From: Oleiagrimonas citrea
GTDB taxonomy: Bacteria; Pseudomonadota; Gammaproteobacteria; Xanthomonadales; Rhodanobacteraceae
Direction of reading: 5' to 3'
Assembly (NCBI RefSeq): GCF_012395255.1
Contig: NZ_JAAZQD010000003.1
Coordinates: 496,001-560,000 of the forward strand
Length of the DNA stretch: 64,000 bases
Of the stretch, positions 1 through 8,975 are shown one piece after another (the stretch's first letter is position 1; each line of letters opens with the position of its first letter). The notes under the pieces are model-generated. The model ran no database searches. It was not told the DNA's origin and saw only the letters and a list, made by a program, of their open reading frames with translations. Both the position numbers and the translations under genes were made by a program.

Positions 1-1
1 C

Positions 2-1723
2 ATCATCCAGCTCTGCGGCGGTCTGACCGAGCGCGAGATGGCCGAGCAGGTGCTCGATAACAATCCCATTGAGCGCGAGCGCGGCATCACGATCAAGTCG
101 CAGGCTGTGTCGTTGCCGTACACCGCGCGCGACGGCAAGACCTACCAGCTCAACTTCATCGATACGCCGGGCCATGTGGACTTCTCCTATGAGGTCAGCC
201 GTTCGCTGTCGGCGTGCGAGGGCGCGCTGCTGGTGGTCGACGCCGCGCAGGGCGTGGAGGCGCAGTCGGTGGCCAACTGCTACACCGCGGTGGAGCAGGG
301 CCTGGAAGTGGTGCCGGTGCTGAACAAGATCGACCTGCCCACGGCCGACCCGGACCGCGTCAAGGAGGAAATCGAGGCGGTGATCGGCATCGAGGCCGAC
401 GACGCCATCGCGGTCAGCGCCAAGACCGGCGAGAACGTGACCGACGTGCTGGAGGCTATCGTCCAGCGCATCCCGCCGCCGAAGCCGGGTGATACCGACA
501 AATTGCAGGCGCTGATCATCGACTCCTGGTTCGACAACTACCTGGGTGTGGTGATGCTGGTGCGCGTGATGCAGGGTGAACTGAAGCCCGGCAGCAAGAT
601 CCAGGTGATGTCGACCGGCCGCTCGCACGGTGTCGACGAGGTCGGCGTGTTCACACCCAAACGCAAGAAGCTGGGTCGGCTGGGCGCGGGCGAGGTCGGC
701 TGGGTCAACGCGGCGATCAAGGATGTCCACGGCGCGCCGGTCGGCGACACGCTGACCCTGGCCAACGATCCGGCGGACAAGCCGCTGCCCGGCTTCCAGC
801 AGATGCAACCGCGCGTGTTCGCGGGACTGTTCCCGGTCTCGGCCGACGACTATCCGGACCTGCGTGAGGCTCTGGACAAGCTGCGCCTCAACGACGCCGC
901 GCTGTTCTTCGAGCCGGAATCCTCCGAGGCCATGGGCTTCGGTTTCCGCTGCGGCTTCCTGGGCATGCTGCACATGGAGATCGTGCAGGAGCGTCTGGAG
1001 CGTGAGTACGACCTGGACCTGGTCACCACCGCGCCGACCGTGGTCTACGAAGTCGAGAAGACCGACGGCGAAGTGATCAGCCTGGACAATCCGGCCAAGC
1101 TGCCAGCGTCGCCGCAGATCACCGAGGTCCGCGAGCCGATCATCGTTGCCAGCATCCTGACGCCGCCCGATCACGTGGGCGCGATCATCACGCTGTGCGA
1201 GGAGAAGCGTGGTGTACAGAAGGGTATCCAGTACTTGGGCACGCAAGTGCAGATCAGCTACGAACTGCCGCTGGCCGAAGTGGTGCTGGACTTCTTCGAC
1301 CGCCTGAAGTCGGTGTCACGCGGCTACGCCTCGATGGAATACCACTTCCAGCGGTTCCAGCCCGGCCCGTTCGTGCGCGTGGACGTGCTCATCAACGGCG
1401 AGCGTGTCGATGCGCTGAGCCTGATCGTGCACCGTGTGCAGGCCGAGACCCGCGGTCGGGACCTGGTCGAGCGCATGAAGGGACTGATTCCCCGACAGCA
1501 GTTCGACGTCGCCATCCAGGCGGCCATCGGCGGGCAGATCATCGCCCGCTCGACGGTCAAGGCGTTGCGCAAGAACGTGCTGGCCAAGTGCTACGGCGGC
1601 GACGTCAGCCGCAAGAAGAAACTGCTGGAGAAGCAGAAGGAAGGCAAGAAGCGCATGAAGCAGGTGGGTCGTGTGGAGATTCCACAGGAAGCCTTCCTGG
1701 CTGTGCTGAAGGCCGACAAGTAG
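2..1723 (+). CDS. lepA: Elongation factor 4 (LepA), 5' end missing
   Basis: Ribosome-bound GTPase that back-translocates stalled elongation complexes. The frame is open from base 2 without a start codon, so about 25 N-terminal residues, including the P-loop, lie outside the window. Visible parts are the switch I segment [11 protein letters not shown]3 DTPGHVDF, G4 NKID, the EF-G-like domains with the [18 protein letters not shown] segment, and the LepA-specific basic C-terminal domain ([20 protein letters not shown]). The remaining 573 codons fit a family length near 600. It is followed by lepB, the usual proteobacterial order. Identity is certain; only the start is unseen. Confidence 0.97.
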   Translation: MIQLCGGLTEREMAEQVLDNNPIERERGITIKSQAVSLPYTARDGKTYQLNFIDTPGHVDFSYEVSRSLSACEGALLVVDAAQGVEAQSVANCYTAVEQGLEVVPVLNKIDLPTADPDRVKEEIEAVIGIEADDAIAVSAKTGENVTDVLEAIVQRIPPPKPGDTDKLQALIIDSWFDNYLGVVMLVRVMQGELKPGSKIQVMSTGRSHGVDEVGVFTPKRKKLGRLGAGEVGWVNAAIKDVHGAPVGDTLTLANDPADKPLPGFQQMQPRVFAGLFPVSADDYPDLREALDKLRLNDAALFFEPESSEAMGFGFRCGFLGMLHMEIVQERLEREYDLDLVTTAPTVVYEVEKTDGEVISLDNPAKLPASPQITEVREPIIVASILTPPDHVGAIITLCEEKRGVQKGIQYLGTQVQISYELPLAEVVLDFFDRLKSVSRGYASMEYHFQRFQPGPFVRVDVLINGERVDALSLIVHRVQAETRGRDLVERMKGLIPRQQFDVAIQAAIGGQIIARSTVKALRKNVLAKCYGGDVSRKKKLLEKQKEGKKRMKQVGRVEIPQEAFLAVLKADK

Positions 1724-1756
1724 ACGATGCAGGGAAATAGGGCACAATCGGCGGCA

Positions 1757-1784
1757 GGAGTGCCGGCGGTTTTCCCGGCATTCC
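1757..1784 (+). terminator. Hairpin between lepA and lepB, no U-tract
   Basis: GGAGTGCCGG (1757-1766) pairs with CCGGCATTCC (1775-1784) across an 8-base loop, giving ten pairs with one G-U. No run of T follows on +, so this is not a standard intrinsic terminator. It may be a partial terminator, an mRNA processing site or a stabilising stem between the two genes. Confidence 0.4.
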
Positions 1785-1839
1785 ATGGCAGGGCGAGTGT
1801 GATTCCACGCGCCGCCCGCGTGATTTTCAGGAAATAGGC

Positions 1840-2646
1840 ATGGCATTCGATTTTGCGTTGACGCTGCTGGTTCTCACCGTTCTGTTCGGTCTGGTCTGGG
1901 GGCTGGACCGCGCTTTCCTCTATCGTGCGCGCAAGCGCCGCGCCGAGGAAACGGGCAAGGACTATCGCGATCCGTGGCCGGTGGACTGGTCGCGATCGCT
2001 GTTTCCGGTGGTGCTGCTGGTGCTGGTGCTGCGTTCGTTCGTGGCCGAGCCGTTCCGCATTCCCTCACCCTCGATGTATCCGACCTTGAAGGTGGGCGAT
2101 TTCATTCTGGTGAACAAATTCAGCTACGGCCTGCGCCTGCCGGTGTTCCACACCAAGATTCTGAAGGTGGGCGAGCCCAAGCGCGGCGATATCGTGGTGT
2201 TTCGTCCGCCGTGGTCGCCGGATCAGGACTGGATCAAGCGTGTCGTGGGTCTGCCTGGCGACAAGGTCGTGGTGCGCGGCGAGCAGGTCTTCGTCAACGG
2301 CAAGCGCGTCGAGACGCAGCCCATCGGGCCCTATGCCGGCGACGTGTCGGACAAGTACGACCGCATGATCATGAGCAAGCAGGGCATGGTGCTGGACGAG
2401 AATCTGGATGGCGTGCATCACCACATCATCGAGACGCCGCTGGCGCATTTCGCGCCCAACGTGCCCAATGGCGACAATCCGGTCACGGTGCCGCAGAATT
2501 GCTATTTCGTGATGGGCGATAATCGTGACGACAGTGACGATAGTCGCTACCACGGCTGCGTGCCGGAAAAGGACCTTGTCGGCAAGGCCTTCTTCATCTG
2601 GCTGAGCCTGCATTCGATGAACCGCATCGGAACGGTATTGCATTAA
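1840..2646 (+). CDS. lepB: Signal peptidase I (LepB)
   Basis: Inner-membrane serine protease that removes signal peptides from Sec and Tat substrates on the periplasmic side. 268 residues. Two N-terminal membrane segments (about 4-28 and 53-68) precede the catalytic domain. The Ser-Lys dyad is Ser78 in IPSPSMYPTL and Lys133 in DWIKRVVGLPGD; the C-terminal box GDNRDDSDDSRYHG is intact. An AGGAAA ribosome site lies just before the ATG. It sits between lepA and the DUF4845/rnc/era/recO genes, which are probably co-transcribed. Confidence 0.97.
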   Translation: MAFDFALTLLVLTVLFGLVWGLDRAFLYRARKRRAEETGKDYRDPWPVDWSRSLFPVVLLVLVLRSFVAEPFRIPSPSMYPTLKVGDFILVNKFSYGLRLPVFHTKILKVGEPKRGDIVVFRPPWSPDQDWIKRVVGLPGDKVVVRGEQVFVNGKRVETQPIGPYAGDVSDKYDRMIMSKQGMVLDENLDGVHHHIIETPLAHFAPNVPNGDNPVTVPQNCYFVMGDNRDDSDDSRYHGCVPEKDLVGKAFFIWLSLHSMNRIGTVLH

Positions 2647-2694
2647 CTGGCATCAGGGCGGCCCGGCGGGCGCCGCATAGGGGAGACCGAAATC

Positions 2695-3072
2695 ATGAAA
2701 TCCAGGCAGAAAGGCATCACGCTGTTCGGCTTTATCTTCATCATTCTGATCGCGGGTTTCTTCGCGTACATGGCGATGAAGCTGTTCCCGCCGTACTACC
2801 ACTACATGGGCGTCGAGAAGGCGATGAAGGAAATATCGCAGGAGGACCTGACCGGCAAGAGCCGCGACCAGATCCGTCGCGAGTTCATGTACAAGCTCAG
2901 CTTCCAGTACGCGGACGATCAGTTCGGTTCGAAGAACGTCCGTTTCGAACAAAATAGCGGTGGTTCGACCACGCTTCACGTTGTGTACGACAAACGCGTG
3001 CATTTCATCTACAACATCGACTTCCTGATGCATTTCGAGAAGAGCGTTCCGTTGTCCGGATCGGTCGAGTGA
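2695..3072 (+). CDS. DUF4845 family membrane protein
   Basis: 125 residues of unknown function. A basic N-terminus and one hydrophobic segment (about residues 7-31, ITLFGFIFIILIAGFFAYMA) anchor it in the inner membrane, with a soluble C-terminal domain predicted on the periplasmic side. The layout resembles a pilin-like N-terminus, but no prepilin peptidase site is evident. A GGGGAG ribosome site precedes the ATG. It lies between lepB and rnc, a placement known for this family in gammaproteobacteria, and rnc starts 4 nt after its stop. No function should be assigned. Confidence 0.85.
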   Translation: MKSRQKGITLFGFIFIILIAGFFAYMAMKLFPPYYHYMGVEKAMKEISQEDLTGKSRDQIRREFMYKLSFQYADDQFGSKNVRFEQNSGGSTTLHVVYDKRVHFIYNIDFLMHFEKSVPLSGSVE

Positions 3073-3076
3073 GCGT

Positions 3077-3733
3077 GTGAAGCTGGATCATTCCTTTCGC
3101 GACCCGGCTCTGTACGAACTGGCGCTGACTCATCGGAGCATCGGCCGGCCGAACAACGAGCGTCTGGAATTTCTCGGCGACGCGTTGCTGGATCTGGTGG
3201 TCGCCGAGATGCTGTTTGAAGCCCACCCGAATGCAAGCGAAGGCGAGTTGACACGCTTGCGTTCGGAGTTGGTCAATGGCAAGCGACTGGCCGGCTTGGC
3301 ACGCAAACTCGAGCTTGGCGACAAGCTGCGTCTGGGACCGGGGGAACTGAAGAGCGGTGGATATCGACGTGATTCGATTCTTGCCGATGCCTACGAAGCC
3401 CTGATTGCGGCGGTATACCTCGATGCAGGCTTCGATGCCTGCCGGCGCGTGGTGCAGAAGCAGTTCGCTGCACTGGTGCAGGACACGCCACGTTCGCGCA
3501 AGGATGCCAAGACGCGTCTGCAGGAGTGGCTGCAGGCGCGCGGGCTGACGTTGCCGACCTACGAGCTGCTTGCCGCGCACGGCGAAGATCACGCCCGTAT
3601 CTTCGAGGTCGCATGCACGCTGCAGCAGCCCGACACGATGCGTTTCGAAGCCCAGGGCAAAAGCCGTCGCGCGGCTGAACAAAGCGCGGCCCAACAAGCG
3701 CTTGTACGACTCGAGCGCGGAGACACGAAATGA
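3077..3733 (+). CDS. rnc: Ribonuclease III
   Basis: Double-strand-specific endoribonuclease that processes rRNA precursors and structured mRNAs. 218 residues. The signature [12 protein letters not shown] gives metal-binding Glu31 and Asp35; the second acidic set is in [18 protein letters not shown] (about 100-117). A C-terminal dsRNA-binding domain covers about 145-215. The start is GTG, 4 nt after the DUF4845 stop. The stop overlaps the era start in ATGA, so the two are translationally coupled. Confidence 0.97.
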   Translation: MKLDHSFRDPALYELALTHRSIGRPNNERLEFLGDALLDLVVAEMLFEAHPNASEGELTRLRSELVNGKRLAGLARKLELGDKLRLGPGELKSGGYRRDSILADAYEALIAAVYLDAGFDACRRVVQKQFAALVQDTPRSRKDAKTRLQEWLQARGLTLPTYELLAAHGEDHARIFEVACTLQQPDTMRFEAQGKSRRAAEQSAAQQALVRLERGDTK

Positions 3734-4638
3734 ATGATTCCGCCGAGCAGGATTTCCGCTGCGGCATGGTGGCCCTGGTCGGGCGCCCGAACGTGGGCAA
3801 GTCGACCTTGCTCAACGCCCTGATCGGTTTCCGGTTGAGCATCGTCAGCCCGAAGCCGCAGACGACGCGTCACCGCATTCTCGGTATTGCCAACAGCGAC
3901 GACGGTCAGATTCTGTACGTGGACACGCCTGGCCTGCACCGCGGTGCGCGCAAGGCCATGAACCGGAGCCTGAACCGTGCCGCGCGCGCGGCCATCGCCG
4001 AGGTCGATGTGGCGGTTCAGGTCGTCGAGGCCGGACGATGGACCGACGAAGACGAGGCTGTCTACGCAGCGCTCGCCGAGCGTTCGGTGCCGTCGCTGCT
4101 GGCGATCAACAAGGTCGACAAGCTGCGTGACAAGGAAGCCCTGCTGCCGTTCGTGGCCGAGTTGTCCGAGCAGCACAGTTTCGATGAAATCTTCTACGTC
4201 AGCGCGCTGAAGCGCAAGGGTCTCCAGGATCTGGAGAAGGGCATTCTTTCGCGGTTGCCGTCACGCGCGCCGATCTTCGGTCCGGACGACGTGACCGACC
4301 GGAGCGAGCGGTTTCTCGCCGCCGAAATGGTGCGCGAGCAACTCATGCTGCGGCTGGATCAGGAGCTGCCGTATGCGACCACGGTCGAGATCGAGCGCTT
4401 TGCGGATCGCGAGGACGGTCTGGCGGAGATTCATGCCGTGATCTGGGTCGAGCGCGACAGCCAGAAGGCCATCGTCATCGGTGCGCGCGGGGAACAGCTC
4501 AAGGCTGTCGGCGCGGCCGCACGGCGCAGCATCGAGCGTGTGTTCGGACGGCGCGTCTTTCTCAAGCTCTGGGTCAAGGTCCGTGCCGGCTGGGGCGACG
4601 ACGAGAACGCGCTGAAACGCTTCGGTTACACCGACTGA
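3730..4638 (+). CDS. era: GTPase Era
   Basis: Essential GTPase that binds the 3' end of 16S rRNA during 30S maturation. 302 residues. G1 GRPNVGKST (18-26), G3 DTPG (65-68) and G4 NKVD (127-130) are intact. The C-terminal KH domain carries [13 protein letters not shown]. The ATG overlaps the rnc stop, the classic rnc-era coupling, and recO follows after 58 nt. Confidence 0.97.
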   Translation: MNDSAEQDFRCGMVALVGRPNVGKSTLLNALIGFRLSIVSPKPQTTRHRILGIANSDDGQILYVDTPGLHRGARKAMNRSLNRAARAAIAEVDVAVQVVEAGRWTDEDEAVYAALAERSVPSLLAINKVDKLRDKEALLPFVAELSEQHSFDEIFYVSALKRKGLQDLEKGILSRLPSRAPIFGPDDVTDRSERFLAAEMVREQLMLRLDQELPYATTVEIERFADREDGLAEIHAVIWVERDSQKAIVIGARGEQLKAVGAAARRSIERVFGRRVFLKLWVKVRAGWGDDENALKRFGYTD

Positions 4639-4696
4639 TCCTCTCGGCGGTCGTCCTGCGCTAGCCTAGCGATTCCGCTTTCGGACTTCGTTCCCG

Positions 4697-5413
4697 ATGC
4701 TTCTCGTCCAGCAGCAGCCTGCCTATGTACTGCATGCGCGTGCCTACCGCGAGACGTCTCTGCTGCTCGAGTGCCTGACGCGCGATCATGGGCGTCTCGG
4801 CGTGGTGGCGCGAGGCGTGCGCGGTCCACGCTCGCGTTTGCGCCGGGCCGACCTGGAGCCTTTCCAGTCGCTGGAGCTGGACTTCACTTTGCGTGGTGAG
4901 CTGGCCACGCTGCGCGGCATCGAGCCGGTGGGCCGGTTGCTGCGATTGAAGGGCGATGCGCTGCTTTCGGGTCTGTACATCAATGAACTGGTCGTGCGCA
5001 TGTGCGCGCGCCAGGATCCGCAGCCGATGCTGTTCGATGCGTATGCCGATACGCTGTCACGACTCGACACTGCGCAGGCGCCAGGTTGGCCGCTCCGGCG
5101 TTTCGAGCGGGATCTTCTGAATGCGCTGGGGTATGCCATGCAGCTTCGTCATGAGGCGGATGCCCGAACGCCGTTGGATCCGCAGGCGCTGTATCGCTAT
5201 TTCCCGGAGACCGGCGCTCAGCGTTGCGCTCCGCAGGCGCCGCAGGCTGTACGGGGCGAGGATCTGCTGGCGCTGGCTGCCGATCGCTGTCCGGAGCAGG
5301 ATGGCCTGCGCCGCCTGCGTGGATTGATGCGCGAGGTGTTGCGCTTTCACCTAGGTGGTACCGAGTTGCGTGCCTGGCGGATGTTGCGTCCTGGCCCACC
5401 TTCGGCGAGTTGA
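4697..5413 (+). CDS. recO: DNA repair protein RecO
   Basis: RecFOR-pathway mediator that helps load RecA on SSB-coated DNA and anneals strands. 238 residues. An N-terminal OB fold begins VLHARAYRETSLLLECLTRDHGRLGVVARG; a helical domain follows. The zinc-finger cysteines of some homologues are not evident here. It is the last gene of the lepA-recO group and converges with the receiver-HPt gene, leaving only 7 nt between stops. Confidence 0.95.
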   Translation: MLLVQQQPAYVLHARAYRETSLLLECLTRDHGRLGVVARGVRGPRSRLRRADLEPFQSLELDFTLRGELATLRGIEPVGRLLRLKGDALLSGLYINELVVRMCARQDPQPMLFDAYADTLSRLDTAQAPGWPLRRFERDLLNALGYAMQLRHEADARTPLDPQALYRYFPETGAQRCAPQAPQAVRGEDLLALAADRCPEQDGLRRLRGLMREVLRFHLGGTELRAWRMLRPGPPSAS

Positions 5414-5420
5414 GTCGACC

Positions 5421-6146
5421 TCAGTCGCTGGACGGCGCGCGTTCTTGCAGCGCCAGCAAGGTTCCCGCGAGTCGTTCGCGGAAATGTTCCAGCGCCGCAT
5501 CGCGGCGTTCCGGCGTGGCGGACGAAAGTTGTTCGCATGCACGCGCCAGCGGCAGCGCACCGCAAAATCCGCACGAAGCGCGGAGACGGTGCAGGCGCTC
5601 GTTCAGCGCCCCGCGTTCCTGGATCAAGGCGTCGAGCTGTGCGGACAAGGTCTCGAGTTCTTTGCGGAACAGACCGCGCAGCGCCTGTAGCGTGTGCGCG
5701 TCACCGCTGGCGTCCAGGGCCGCGGTCTCGTCCAGCAAGGGAGGAGCATGCGGTAGCAGGGCTTGCACAGCCTGTTCGAGCTCGTGAACCTGCAGCGGTT
5801 TGCGCAGGACTTCACGAAAACCGCTGGCGCGAAGCTCGCGCTCCATGTCCGGTGTGACTTCGGCGCTGCTGGCAATGGCGGGTACGCCGTGCGAGGCCGA
5901 GGTGGTCTCGCTCGACAGCGCGTCGAGAATCTCCCGCGCGCCGTGGCCGGGAAGGCGGCAATCCAGCATCAGCAGGTCGTAACGGCGCTCGCGTGCACAC
6001 GACAAGGCCTGTGTCCCATCGGCACAGGATTCGACGTCCAGCCCCAGCCCACGCATGGCCTCCGCCATGAACAAGGCGCTGACCGGGTCGTCCTCTGCGA
6101 GCAGGACGCAGGCGGGCGAAGCGGTTGCTTCGTTGACGTCGGGCAT
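5421..6146 (-). CDS. Orphan receiver-HPt protein
   Basis: 241 residues in two signalling domains. The receiver domain (about 12-130) has the acidic pair in LLAEDD, the phospho-accepting Asp in LLMLDCRLPG, a Ser in PAIASSAE and the conserved Lys in LRKP. The C-terminal domain (about 145-235) looks like a histidine phosphotransfer bundle, with the candidate His in LHRLRASCGFCGA. There is no kinase, DNA-binding or enzymatic output domain, and no kinase gene nearby. It probably works as a relay or phosphate sink for a hybrid kinase encoded elsewhere. Its start is 46 nt from the divergent YdbH-type gene, and no clear ribosome site is visible. Confidence 0.85.
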   Translation of the reverse strand: MPDVNEATASPACVLLAEDDPVSALFMAEAMRGLGLDVESCADGTQALSCARERRYDLLMLDCRLPGHGAREILDALSSETTSASHGVPAIASSAEVTPDMERELRASGFREVLRKPLQVHELEQAVQALLPHAPPLLDETAALDASGDAHTLQALRGLFRKELETLSAQLDALIQERGALNERLHRLRASCGFCGALPLARACEQLSSATPERRDAALEHFRERLAGTLLALQERAPSSD

Positions 6147-6192
6147 GGTCGTTGATGTGACGTTAGGGAAGAGTTTGGCAGAATGGCCTGCG

Positions 6193-8220
6193 ATGAACCT
6201 GCGATCAAGCCGTAATTACTGCGCATGCTGGATGCTGTTGGCGATCTCCCTGCTGGGAGCGCACACGGCACGGGCCGCGACGTCGGTACAGGCGGCCTCG
6301 GTCGTGCTGCCGGGTGTCGCGCTGAAGCAGGTAGACGGAACTCTCGCTCCCGATGCGGATGGGCAGCTCGCCTTGCACCTGAGCATCGCCAGCGCCGATG
6401 TCGATGCGCTGGGCTGGAAGCATGTCGGGGTCGATTTGCAGGGAACGTTGATACGCAGCCGCTCGGATACCTGGTACTGCCAGGGCCGCCTCACGCTGCG
6501 CGGTGCGCCGGGAGGGATGCTGCGCAAATCGGGGCGCTTCGGTCTGATCCTGGATATCGGGGCCAACACTCTGCAACTGGATCTCGGAGATGGAAAGAAC
6601 GAGACGGTGTCCCTGGCGTTGCCGCTGGATCAGACCACCCATGTCCAGGCGCAATTCATCCATGTTCCGCTGGCCTGGCTGCAGGGGCCGCTGTCGCATG
6701 CCTGGTCGGGACGCCTGAAACGGGGAAGCATCGACGGCACGATGGCCATGGATTTCTTTCCGGATGGCCTCCAGGGTGCGGCGTCGCTGCAGTTGAGCAA
6801 GGCCAGCTTCGATGGCGGCTCGGTCGCGGGCGAGGGCGTTGGTCTGAAGGGGCGCCTGAAGATCGACGTCAATGCCCAGCGCAGTCAGATCGGCGTAAGC
6901 GGCACGCTGCGCGGTGGCGATCTTCTGCTGGGGCCGGTCTACGCAAATCTTCCCGCTCATGCGACGCAGTTGGCGTTCGACCTGACGTCTCAGGGCGGCA
7001 GCATGCGCGTCGATCACCTCAGTTTTTCCGATCCGCGTACGCTGTCCCTGGCCGGCGGCTTCATCTTCGGGGCGGATGGCAGTCTGCACAGCATGACGTT
7101 GAATCGTTTCGGCGCACGCTTTCCGGCGGCGTACCAGCGTTACGGAAAGACCTGGTTGTCCACGCTGGGGTTGAATGACCTGAAGACCGACGGCGGCCTG
7201 AGCGGCGCCCTGGTGCTGGGCGCGAACGGCATGCGCGCACTGCGTCTGCAGGCTGACCAGTTCGATGTGCGCGACGGCGCAGGCCGCTTTCGTGTCCATG
7301 GCCTGAACGGTGAACTGGACTGGAACCGCAGTGGTACGCGACCCGCCACGGCAATGTCCTGGAAGGGCATGGATCTGTATCGCATTCCCCTGGGGGGCGG
7401 CACCAGCCACTGGCGCAGCGAGCGTGGCGTGTTGCGCCTGACCTCCGGCGTCACGGTGCCGGTGCTGGGTGGTCAGCTCGGCATTCAGCAATTTGCCTGG
7501 CAGCCCGGAGCCAGCGAGGGCGACCGTGTGGACATGACTTCGACCGTGACCGGGGTGGACATGGGCAAGCTGAGCCACGCCTTGGGGTGGCCGCGTTTCC
7601 ACGGGACGTTGGCCGGTTCAATGCCGGGTCTGAGCTACGTCGAAGGCAACATCCGTTTGCAGGGCGGATTGGCGCTGAACGTATTCGACGGTTTCGTCGA
7701 TGTCACCGATCTCTCGTTGAAGCATCCCTTCGGCGACACCCCGGAGCTGGCGGCCGACGTCAGCTTGCACAAGCTCAACCTGGGCGCCATGACCGACGTA
7801 TTCGATTTCGGCAAGATCACCGGCGAACTGCATGGCGGCATTCGCGATCTGCGCCTGGTGGATTGGGCGCCGGTCGGCTTCGATGCGCAGTTGCTGGCCG
7901 ACTCTGGCGGTCGAATCAGCCAGCGAGCCGTGAACAACCTCACCTCGGTCGGCGGGGGCGGTATCGCCGGTGGCCTGCAAGGCGCCGTGCTCAAGCTGTT
8001 CAAGAGTTTCCGCTACGACCGGATCGGCCTCCATTGCAAGTTGGAAGGCAGTGTGTGCCGGATGGGCGGTCTGGAGCCGAAGGACGGCGGATACTTGATC
8101 GTGGACGGCGAGGGTCTGCCTCATCTCACTGTGATCGGTCATCAGCATCGCGTCAGCTGGCCGACACTGGTTTCGCGTCTGAAATCCGCCATTGAAGGCG
8201 GTGGTCCGAAGGTCGAGTAA
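6193..8220 (+). CDS. YdbH-family AsmA-like envelope protein
   Basis: 675 residues with an N-terminal signal sequence (MNLRSSRNY then a hydrophobic stretch ending in HTARA). The body is beta-rich and repetitive, as in AsmA-like bridge proteins that carry phospholipid from inner to outer membrane. The C-terminal region with FRYDRIGLHCKLEGSVC and a final GLPHLTVIGHQHRVSWPTL matches the characteristic end of YdbH proteins as I recall them. E. coli YdbH is longer (about 880), so this is a shorter member. The DUF1318 lipoprotein follows after 69 nt, the partner expected from the E. coli ydbH-ynbE-ydbL cluster. I chose the ATG at 6193 because it begins the signal sequence. The family is clear; the transport role is inferred from E. 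coli. Confidence 0.8.
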   Translation: MNLRSSRNYCACWMLLAISLLGAHTARAATSVQAASVVLPGVALKQVDGTLAPDADGQLALHLSIASADVDALGWKHVGVDLQGTLIRSRSDTWYCQGRLTLRGAPGGMLRKSGRFGLILDIGANTLQLDLGDGKNETVSLALPLDQTTHVQAQFIHVPLAWLQGPLSHAWSGRLKRGSIDGTMAMDFFPDGLQGAASLQLSKASFDGGSVAGEGVGLKGRLKIDVNAQRSQIGVSGTLRGGDLLLGPVYANLPAHATQLAFDLTSQGGSMRVDHLSFSDPRTLSLAGGFIFGADGSLHSMTLNRFGARFPAAYQRYGKTWLSTLGLNDLKTDGGLSGALVLGANGMRALRLQADQFDVRDGAGRFRVHGLNGELDWNRSGTRPATAMSWKGMDLYRIPLGGGTSHWRSERGVLRLTSGVTVPVLGGQLGIQQFAWQPGASEGDRVDMTSTVTGVDMGKLSHALGWPRFHGTLAGSMPGLSYVEGNIRLQGGLALNVFDGFVDVTDLSLKHPFGDTPELAADVSLHKLNLGAMTDVFDFGKITGELHGGIRDLRLVDWAPVGFDAQLLADSGGRISQRAVNNLTSVGGGGIAGGLQGAVLKLFKSFRYDRIGLHCKLEGSVCRMGGLEPKDGGYLIVDGEGLPHLTVIGHQHRVSWPTLVSRLKSAIEGGGPKVE

Positions 8221-8289
8221 ACCCTTTCGGCGCGTGCGCCGGCAGGGCTTTTTGTGGGACCATGCATCCATCTTCAGGAGAACTCCGTC

Positions 8290-8907
8290 ATGCGTAAGCT
8301 CGTTGCCCTTTTTGCCGTGCTGATGCTGACCGCGCTGGTCGGTTGCGTCACCATCAACGTCTATTTCCCCGAGGCGGCGGCGCAGAAGGCGGCCGACCAG
8401 TTCATCGGTTCGGTCATCGATCAGGGGGCGCAGGCGGCACCGGCGCCGAAGAATGGGGCATCCTCCGGCATGGAATCCAAGCCGGCCGAGGGCGGACCTT
8501 CGGCCAGCGTGATCGATCTGTTGATTCCTGCCGCCTATGCGGCGGGCAGCACCCCGGACCTGCGGATCCATACGCCTGCCATCGATGCGATTCATGCGCG
8601 CATGAGCAAGCGTTTCCGCGAGTCGCTGAAGTCGCTCCTCGACGAGGGTGCCATCGGATTCACCCAGGATGGTCTGGTCGCGGTGCGCAGCCTTTCCGCG
8701 GCGCCGCTGGCGCAGCGTGCAGGGGTGAAGAGCACGGTCGCGGCCGAGAACAAGGACCGCAATCAGCTCTACACCGCGATTGCCAAGGCCAACGGTCATC
8801 CCGAGTGGGCTTCACAGGTTCGTGAGACCTTTGCCCAGTTGTGGATCCAGCGTGCGCACGCCGGCTGGTACTATCAAAACAGCGCTGGAGTCTGGAAGCG
8901 CAAGTAA
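8290..8907 (+). CDS. DUF1318 (YdbL-like) lipoprotein
   Basis: 205 residues. A type II signal peptide ends in the lipobox LVGC (Cys about residue 19), followed by CVTINVYFPEAAAQKAADQF, a stretch I recognise from DUF1318 proteins. A low-complexity linker (about 45-95) leads to the DUF1318 domain, ending AGWYYQNSAGVWKRK like the YdbL C-terminus. AGGAG stands 9 nt before the ATG. In E. coli a separate lipoprotein, YnbE, and a soluble periplasmic YdbL accompany YdbH. Here one lipid-anchored protein may fill both roles; that merger is my inference. A strong terminator follows at 8942. Confidence 0.85.
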   Translation: MRKLVALFAVLMLTALVGCVTINVYFPEAAAQKAADQFIGSVIDQGAQAAPAPKNGASSGMESKPAEGGPSASVIDLLIPAAYAAGSTPDLRIHTPAIDAIHARMSKRFRESLKSLLDEGAIGFTQDGLVAVRSLSAAPLAQRAGVKSTVAAENKDRNQLYTAIAKANGHPEWASQVRETFAQLWIQRAHAGWYYQNSAGVWKRK

Positions 8908-8941
8908 CGCGTCCCGCGTGGGTCGTCCACTCCTTTTCCAT

Positions 8942-8971
8942 CGCCCGGGTCGTCGCCCGGGCGTGTTTTTT
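8942..8971 (+). terminator. Intrinsic terminator touching the rlmD start
   Basis: CGCCCGGG (8942-8949) and CCCGGGCG (8956-8963) form a perfect 8-bp stem with a 6-base loop, followed by TGTTTTTT. It ends transcription from the DUF1318 gene. The T-run stops 4 nt before the rlmD ATG, so it occupies the place of a ribosome-binding site. Confidence 0.85.
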
Positions 8972-8975
8972 GCCC

